In this document: piece by piece, positions 5,444-9,761 of the stretch
How positions within the stretch are numbered: position 1 is the stretch's first letter
Layout: the number at the start of each line of letters is the position of its first letter
Position numbers and translations under genes: made by a program
The notes under the pieces: generated by a model
The model's input: the letters and a program-made list of their open reading frames with translations, nothing else
What the model was told of the DNA's origin: nothing
The model's database searches: none
Assembly: GCA_021160885.1 (NCBI GenBank)
Contig: JAGHBR010000439.1
Coordinates: forward strand, 1 to 9,761
Direction of reading: 5' to 3'
DNA: 9,761 bases
Source of the DNA: Caldisericaceae bacterium
Lineage (GTDB): Bacteria; Calditrichota; Calditrichia; Calditrichales; Calditrichaceae

Positions 5444-8400
5444 TTATTTCATTAAGACCATTTTCTTGGTGGCTACAAATTTACCGGCTTTAATACGGTA
5501 AAAATAGATTCCGGAAGCCAAGCCGCTTCCGTCAAATTCAAACTTATGAATGCCAGCAGGCAGGTCGCCATCGAACAGAGTGCGTACTTTTTGGCCCAGT
5601 GTGTTGAACACCTCAATTTCCACTTTTTCAGCCTTCGGTAAGGCGACATTAATTTTGGTCGTTGGGTTAAACGGATTCGGATAATTCTGGCTTAATTCGT
5701 AACGAACCGGTAACTGGTTGCTATTATCGGCAATAGCCGTCAACGTATCGGTTAACGTTACATTGTCGATTTGCCAGTTGTCACCGCCCGCATCCGGATT
5801 ATCCGGATCACCAAAGTTTTTGACCATAAAAGCAATGTAAACGTAATCGCCTTCGAAGGCGCTCAGATCGATCGATTTCATCATCCAGGAATCATAAAAC
5901 TCGCTTTCTGGATAACTGTCGACCAGCACAAAGTCTTCAGGATTGTTCGGAGATTTTGTGGAAACCAAAATATTCAGCTGTGAGCCAAAATCGTTATCCG
6001 AGCTGTTGAAGTCATCCTTGGCCATAAAAGTAAAATATTTTTTGTCGGTATTCAGACTGATGGCCGGCGTAACCAACCAGCAACGGGATTTTGTATTGTA
6101 GTTCGGCATGTAGGCGTTCTTTTCGCCTTCATACGGATTGTAAGCGCTTACACGCCAGGCCGGAGTCGGATCGCCTGCTTCAATGCTGTCGGCAAAGGTC
6201 AACCAGCCATCGGGAACTTCATTTTCAGGAGTTGTTTCAAAACCTTCGTTCAGTTCAACAATCATTTTCACATCTTTAATAGCATCTGGGACAACCACAT
6301 CAAAACTGTAAGCAGAAATACCGTTATTGGTCACCATTTCAATCAGCATATTATCTACACTGTTGTAAATAGTCATACCGGTACCATTGGTGTTCTCATG
6401 AGCCAGGTACATTTCAGTTGGCGCTTCCAACAGGTTAAAATCAGAGCACAGATTGTCACCGGGTTCACCTAACAGTTCAATTACATAGGTGCCAGTATTC
6501 AGAGCATCGGTAATGCCAATAAAGCGACGGATATTGTCACCGGGCACTTTCACCTCAAAGTAGTTGATGCTTGTCCCAGAAGGAATCGGATCTTCAAATG
6601 TGTAAAGTACAGTGCCATCACGTTTGATGTAACGTGGCGGTGTAGTACCATTGATGAACAAATAATTACCAGCATCATCTACAGGTGCAATACCAAAGCG
6701 TCCGGCACCAGGTTCTGGTAAGGGGATATCATCACCGCGTGTCCAGTTTTCACCATCAGTGGTTACAACTGTGTGGATTTTGTCATTGCCCGAGCCAGAC
6801 CAGTAAACGGTTAAATTAGTACTGGTACCAGAAACAGCAACTACATCACCAACACGGCCACCAATGTCATCAAATGTGCCATCGTAAATCATGTGTGGCG
6901 TGTCTTTTTCATTTTTGTAATAATACAACCGGGCAATCTGACCGCCCCAGGCTGCTAAATTACTAACAATAATTTGCCCGTCTTTCGTACAAGCAATAGT
7001 ATTCACAGGGAAGGTTCCCCCGCCAATACCATCAGTATTCAATTTACCTAAAGTATCGCCGGTAGCAGCATCCAAGATGTAAACAAAAGTACCGCCAACA
7101 CGGCTTACTACGTAGAGATGGTCATTCAAACGGTTGTAGGTCATGCCACGTACCAGGTGTTCACCTGTACCTTCCTGATAGAACCAGGAAGCGTCGCTTG
7201 AATCAGCATGGATGCGCCAGACCAGCGGGAATAACTGGTAGCCACTACCTTTTACTTCAACCATGTAGGTTCCAATGCTGAGATGGAGGGCAGCCACGCC
7301 CATCACTTCTTCTTCAATTGTCGGTTTAAAGGTGATCGGAATTTCAATGGAATCTCCGGCTGCAACTGTTGTGTCACCGGTTAATGGGGACATAAAATAT
7401 TCATTGTCAAAAGTCAGGGAATCCAGTACAAAATCGTCAACGCTAATATTTTTCAGCAGCACAGACATTGTTTTGCTACCGTTAATCGCTACTGTACCAA
7501 AATCGAGCATATTGGCAGAAAGTTGTACTACCAGGTCTTCAAAATCAGAGCGTAAACGTCCACGCAACGAATAACCGTCATCAGGCGGTGTACTGTAGGT
7601 GTATTGATCAAGAATAGCTACAACATTCATCATTGATTGCGGCGGATACCAGCCATCCAGGTCTGTGTCACGATCCACAAATATGTAAGTGGTGTCGGTT
7701 CCATCGGTTACGTAAACCTGCCCATTACTACCTTCTGCCGGCCATTCAGAAGGATCGACCATCCAGATGCTGTCCACACGGACCAACATACCTTCATATT
7801 GTTCTCCCATATCGGCAATTTTAATTTTAACCGGTTCAACCACGTTGCCGCTACTTTGCAGCCAGATGTCATCCGGTACAATTTCAGTCAAACCACGATA
7901 TTGATCTAAACTACCTTTAACCAGAACTTCGTCGCCAATATTAAATTCGAAGTGCATCGAGCCGGAATAGAGGTTAATACCAGCAGTGGAATCCTGAATA
8001 AAGTACTGAGTTCCAGAACTGCTGTAATTAACAGAGGTTACAATGCCCTGCACTTCAAAAGTTTCTCCTAAATGATCCGGCACAAAATCACCATCGCTAT
8101 CCACCTTAACATCGGCAATAGGTGTATTAGGCACGCCAGGCGTTAACTTGGAGACCATTTTGTGCATGCCGGTAAAATGAATCACATAAGCGACTTTATT
8201 GGTGTAATCCACTGCCACACCCCGCGGTCGTTCCACAGTAATGCGTTGTTTCACATCCCCATCTAAATCTGTAATGATTAACTCATTATCACTGGTATTC
8301 GAAATCCACATGCGATCAGCAGCATCAATTTCACAGGCAGAGGGATCATTTAATCCGGTCATAAAATCAGCGGCTTCTTCATAATGGCAGGAATCTGAAC

Positions 8401-9761
8401 CAATGATTGCACCCTGCCACATGGCAATTTTATCACTGGATTCATCAGCTAAGAAAACCTTGGAACCATCTTTGGTAACGCTAATGCCACGATTTATATG
8501 CCAGCCTGCGGTACCAAAGGGTGAGCCTTTTAATTCGTTGCCATTTAAATCAAACACAGAAAACATGGCTTCAACTTTGTGCGCAATAAAGATATAGCCA
8601 TTTTGATCAATATCCAAATCGCCAGGTCCAAAATTTAAGGCCCAGCCATTTAATGGCGTGCCGTCTGCTTTAAAACGTAAAACTTTCTTGTTGCCATAGC
8701 TTATTACATAAATGATACTATCGTAATAGGCCACACCGCCAGGATTTGCGATACCTACTTCAGCCCCATTCTCATCTAATCCCTTAGTAATGGGACTAAA
8801 ATCAGCCATGGTACTGTCCGGATTAAAAACAACAACCTGGGAGGTTCCTGGTGCACCGTAATCTGTTACCCACAATTTGCCTTCATGATCCAATGCGGCA
8901 AATTGTCCGGCCTCATTTTTAGGCCCGAAGTGGAATCTAACCTTCCAGTAATCAACAGGCGTTACCGGAGGAATGGTCAGCGAAACGATATCATTTTCAT
9001 CACGTGGTAAAATTTTATATTTACCATAATTATAGGTAATTACGCCTGTCACATCATATTTTACGCCAGAATCGGGTGAAAATTTATAAATGGCATCATC
9101 AACTATGGCAGGACCTGTGCCGTCGTCAATCTCCCATTCGCCATGACCTAAGTTGGAATTAGTACAAGTAGCATCTTTAACTTGAATCAATACGCCTTCG
9201 TACATTTCCTGAGACACCTCGCCGGAAGATACCACAGTCGGATTCATGGTATTGCCGGAACTGAGCACTGTAAATGAAGAGACATTTTTTAATTCGGTTA
9301 AATCATAGTATTCGGCCACTTCCGCTTCAATAGTAACCTGATCTCCCCTGGTTGGTGAATGGTTCTTGTCATAAACATAAACACCATTCCATGCGCCTTC
9401 GGCATCTTGTAAGTAATAACCACTGCTGGTTACGGCTGTTACGATGCCGGTCGTCTGAACTACCTGTCCAACATAAGGAGAAGGACCGGGTTGTTCATCA
9501 GGTGTTCTTTGAATATCAGCAATGGTTACCGTTGGGATATAAATCAACCGCGTAACCATTTTAACGGCAGACGTAAAATGGATAATATAGGCCGTATTAT
9601 TGGCAAAATCGAAAGCCGCTCCTCGCGGGGCCTCTAAATCTGTTACTGTTTGCTGTACATTGCCATCCAAATCAGTAATAATCACTTCATTATTGCCGGT
9701 ATTCGAAATCCACATATTACCATCAGGGTCGATTTCACAGGCTGAAGGATCACTCAAACCA
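5444..9761 (-). CDS. Large secreted multidomain protein with type 9 sorting domain (N-terminus beyond window)
   Basis: The frame is open to the right edge; the visible 1437 residues (counted from a TTG at 9757 that is only an internal leucine) are the C-terminal part of a larger protein. Domains in order: the end of a beta-propeller (1-80); an OB-fold region like those of YhcR-type extracellular nucleases, with VQTTGIVTAV and YYLQD (93-260); a second NHL-like propeller (270-540); a second OB-fold region with VQGIVTSV and YFIQD (545-745); an ASH/HYDIN-like Ig domain with LDFGTVAINGS (746-838); a further repeat-rich region, probably another propeller (839-1110); a choice-of-anchor J-like jelly roll with GFETTPENEVPDGW (1171-1335); and a type 9/Por-type sorting domain (1352-1437). 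It should be exported and held on or released from the cell surface. I see no catalytic domain in the visible part, so adhesion or polymer binding is a guess. TAA ends the gene at 5446-5444, followed by a strong terminator. Confidence 0.88.
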   Translation of the reverse strand, partial: GLSDPSACEIDPDGNMWISNTGNNEVIITDLDGNVQQTVTDLEAPRGAAFDFANNTAYIIHFTSAVKMVTRLIYIPTVTIADIQRTPDEQPGPSPYVGQVVQTTGIVTAVTSSGYYLQDAEGAWNGVYVYDKNHSPTRGDQVTIEAEVAEYYDLTELKNVSSFTVLSSGNTMNPTVVSSGEVSQEMYEGVLIQVKDATCTNSNLGHGEWEIDDGTGPAIVDDAIYKFSPDSGVKYDVTGVITYNYGKYKILPRDENDIVSLTIPPVTPVDYWKVRFHFGPKNEAGQFAALDHEGKLWVTDYGAPGTSQVVVFNPDSTMADFSPITKGLDENGAEVGIANPGGVAYYDSIIYVISYGNKKVLRFKADGTPLNGWALNFGPGDLDIDQNGYIFIAHKVEAMFSVFDLNGNELKGSPFGTAGWHINRGISVTKDGSKVFLADESSDKIAMWQGAIIGSDSCHYEEAADFMTGLNDPSACEIDAADRMWISNTSDNELIITDLDGDVKQRITVERPRGVAVDYTNKVAYVIHFTGMHKMVSKLTPGVPNTPIADVKVDSDGDFVPDHLGETFEVQGIVTSVNYSSSGTQYFIQDSTAGINLYSGSMHFEFNIGDEVLVKGSLDQYRGLTEIVPDDIWLQSSGNVVEPVKIKIADMGEQYEGMLVRVDSIWMVDPSEWPAEGSNGQVYVTDGTDTTYIFVDRDTDLDGWYPPQSMMNVVAILDQYTYSTPPDDGYSLRGRLRSDFEDLVVQLSANMLDFGTVAINGSKTMSVLLKNISVDDFVLDSLTFDNEYFMSPLTGDTTVAAGDSIEIPITFKPTIEEEVMGVAALHLSIGTYMVEVKGSGYQLFPLVWRIHADSSDASWFYQEGTGEHLVRGMTYNRLNDHLYVVSRVGGTFVYILDAATGDTLGKLNTDGIGGGTFPVNTIACTKDGQIIVSNLAAWGGQIARLYYYKNEKDTPHMIYDGTFDDIGGRVGDVVAVSGTSTNLTVYWSGSGNDKIHTVVTTDGENWTRGDDIPLPEPGAGRFGIAPVDDAGNYLFINGTTPPRYIKRDGTVLYTFEDPIPSGTSINYFEVKVPGDNIRRFIGITDALNTGTYVIELLGEPGDNLCSDFNLLEAPTEMYLAHENTNGTGMTIYNSVDNMLIEMVTNNGISAYSFDVVVPDAIKDVKMIVELNEGFETTPENEVPDGWLTFADSIEAGDPTPAWRVSAYNPYEGEKNAYMPNYNTKSRCWLVTPAISLNTDKKYFTFMAKDDFNSSDNDFGSQLNILVSTKSPNNPEDFVLVDSYPESEFYDSWMMKSIDLSAFEGDYVYIAFMVKNFGDPDNPDAGGDNWQIDNVTLTDTLTAIADNSNQLPVRYELSQNYPNPFNPTTKINVALPKAEKVEIEVFNTLGQKVRTLFDGDLPAGIHKFEFDGSGLASGIYFYRIKAGKFVATKKMVLMK
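5447..5704 (-). other. C-terminal type 9 secretion (Por) sorting domain
   Basis: The last 86 residues of the large secreted protein form the type A sorting domain. It begins with YELSQNYPNPFNPTTKI, continues through VEIEVFNTLGQKVRTL and AGIHKFEFDGSGLASGIYFYRI, and ends in TKKMVLMK. In FCB bacteria this domain directs proteins through the type 9 system and is removed at the surface. No secretion machinery genes are in the window. Confidence 0.9.
8144..9761 (-). repeat. Intragenic tandem module: beta-propeller plus OB-fold, two copies (first partial)
   Basis: The stretch at 9545-9761 recurs at 8144-8357 with a period of 1404 bases (468 codons). Both copies start L(S/N)DPSACEID and contain MWISNT, IITDLDG, PRG and IHFT. 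By hand alignment about 44 of 71 residues match. An OB-fold region follows each copy, sharing QGIVT/TTGIVT, LQD/IQD and LTEL/LTEI, so the duplicated unit is the propeller end plus its OB-fold. The first copy's propeller continues past the window edge. Confidence 0.85.

Noticed and set aside
5784..5812. Paired ATCCGGAT palindromes near the jelly-roll domain
   Set aside because: They encode the repetitive DPDNPDA linker and are short; repeated Asp/Pro codons account for them.
7275..7909. Plus-strand open frames opposite the large secreted protein (7275-7574, 7633-7824, 7637-7909)
   Set aside because: They lie antisense to a well-supported domain-bearing frame, overlap one another and have no recognisable features.
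9755..9757. TTG at 9757 as the start of the large secreted protein
   Set aside because: The residue before it continues the repeat (Gly-Leu-Ser-Asp versus Gly-Leu-Asn-Asp in the second copy), and no signal peptide follows; the gene runs past the edge.

Overview
The window looks like chromosomal DNA from a bacterium of the Fibrobacterota-Chlorobiota-Bacteroidota (FCB) side of the tree. Calditrichota (Caldithrix-like) or a relative such as Ignavibacteriota or KSB1 is the best guess. The main evidence is the C-terminal domain of the largest protein, which carries the SQNYPNPFNPTTKI signature followed by a LASGIYFYRI/KKMVLMK tail. This is the type 9 secretion (Por) sorting-domain type common in that group. 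The genus is an inference; no rRNA or other phylogenetic marker is present.

Layout. (1) Positions 1-536, plus strand: the 3' end of a gene that begins before the window. It encodes the C-terminal part of a probable outer-membrane beta-barrel protein, and a perfect 26-bp palindrome sits inside its coding sequence. (2) Positions 537-779: a non-coding gap between convergent genes. It holds several inverted repeats and looks like the remains of a dispersed palindromic repeat. (3) Positions 780-5336, minus strand: a tight three-gene operon, transcribed as phosphohexomutase, then GH94 disaccharide phosphorylase, then NanE (N-acetylmannosamine-6-phosphate 2-epimerase). The gaps are 13 nt and a TAATG overlap. 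(4) Positions 5337-5443: a short gap with a strong intrinsic terminator and the ribosome binding site of the mutase. (5) Positions 5444-9761, minus strand: most of a very large secreted multidomain protein whose N-terminus lies beyond the right edge. It contains tandem beta-propeller plus OB-fold modules, an ASH-like Ig domain, a further propeller-like region, a choice-of-anchor J-like jelly roll and the sorting domain.

How the genes fit together. The operon reads as a cytoplasmic phosphorolytic pathway. The GH94 enzyme splits a beta-linked disaccharide with phosphate, giving a sugar-1-phosphate. The mutase would turn this into the 6-phosphate, and NanE links ManNAc-6-P to GlcNAc-6-P. NanE makes an amino-sugar substrate (chitobiose-like or GlcNAc-ManNAc) more likely than cellobiose, but the sequence alone does not settle this. 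The large secreted protein is separated from the operon by a terminator, so a functional link is not shown. No RNA genes, CRISPR arrays, complete insertion sequences or origins were seen.
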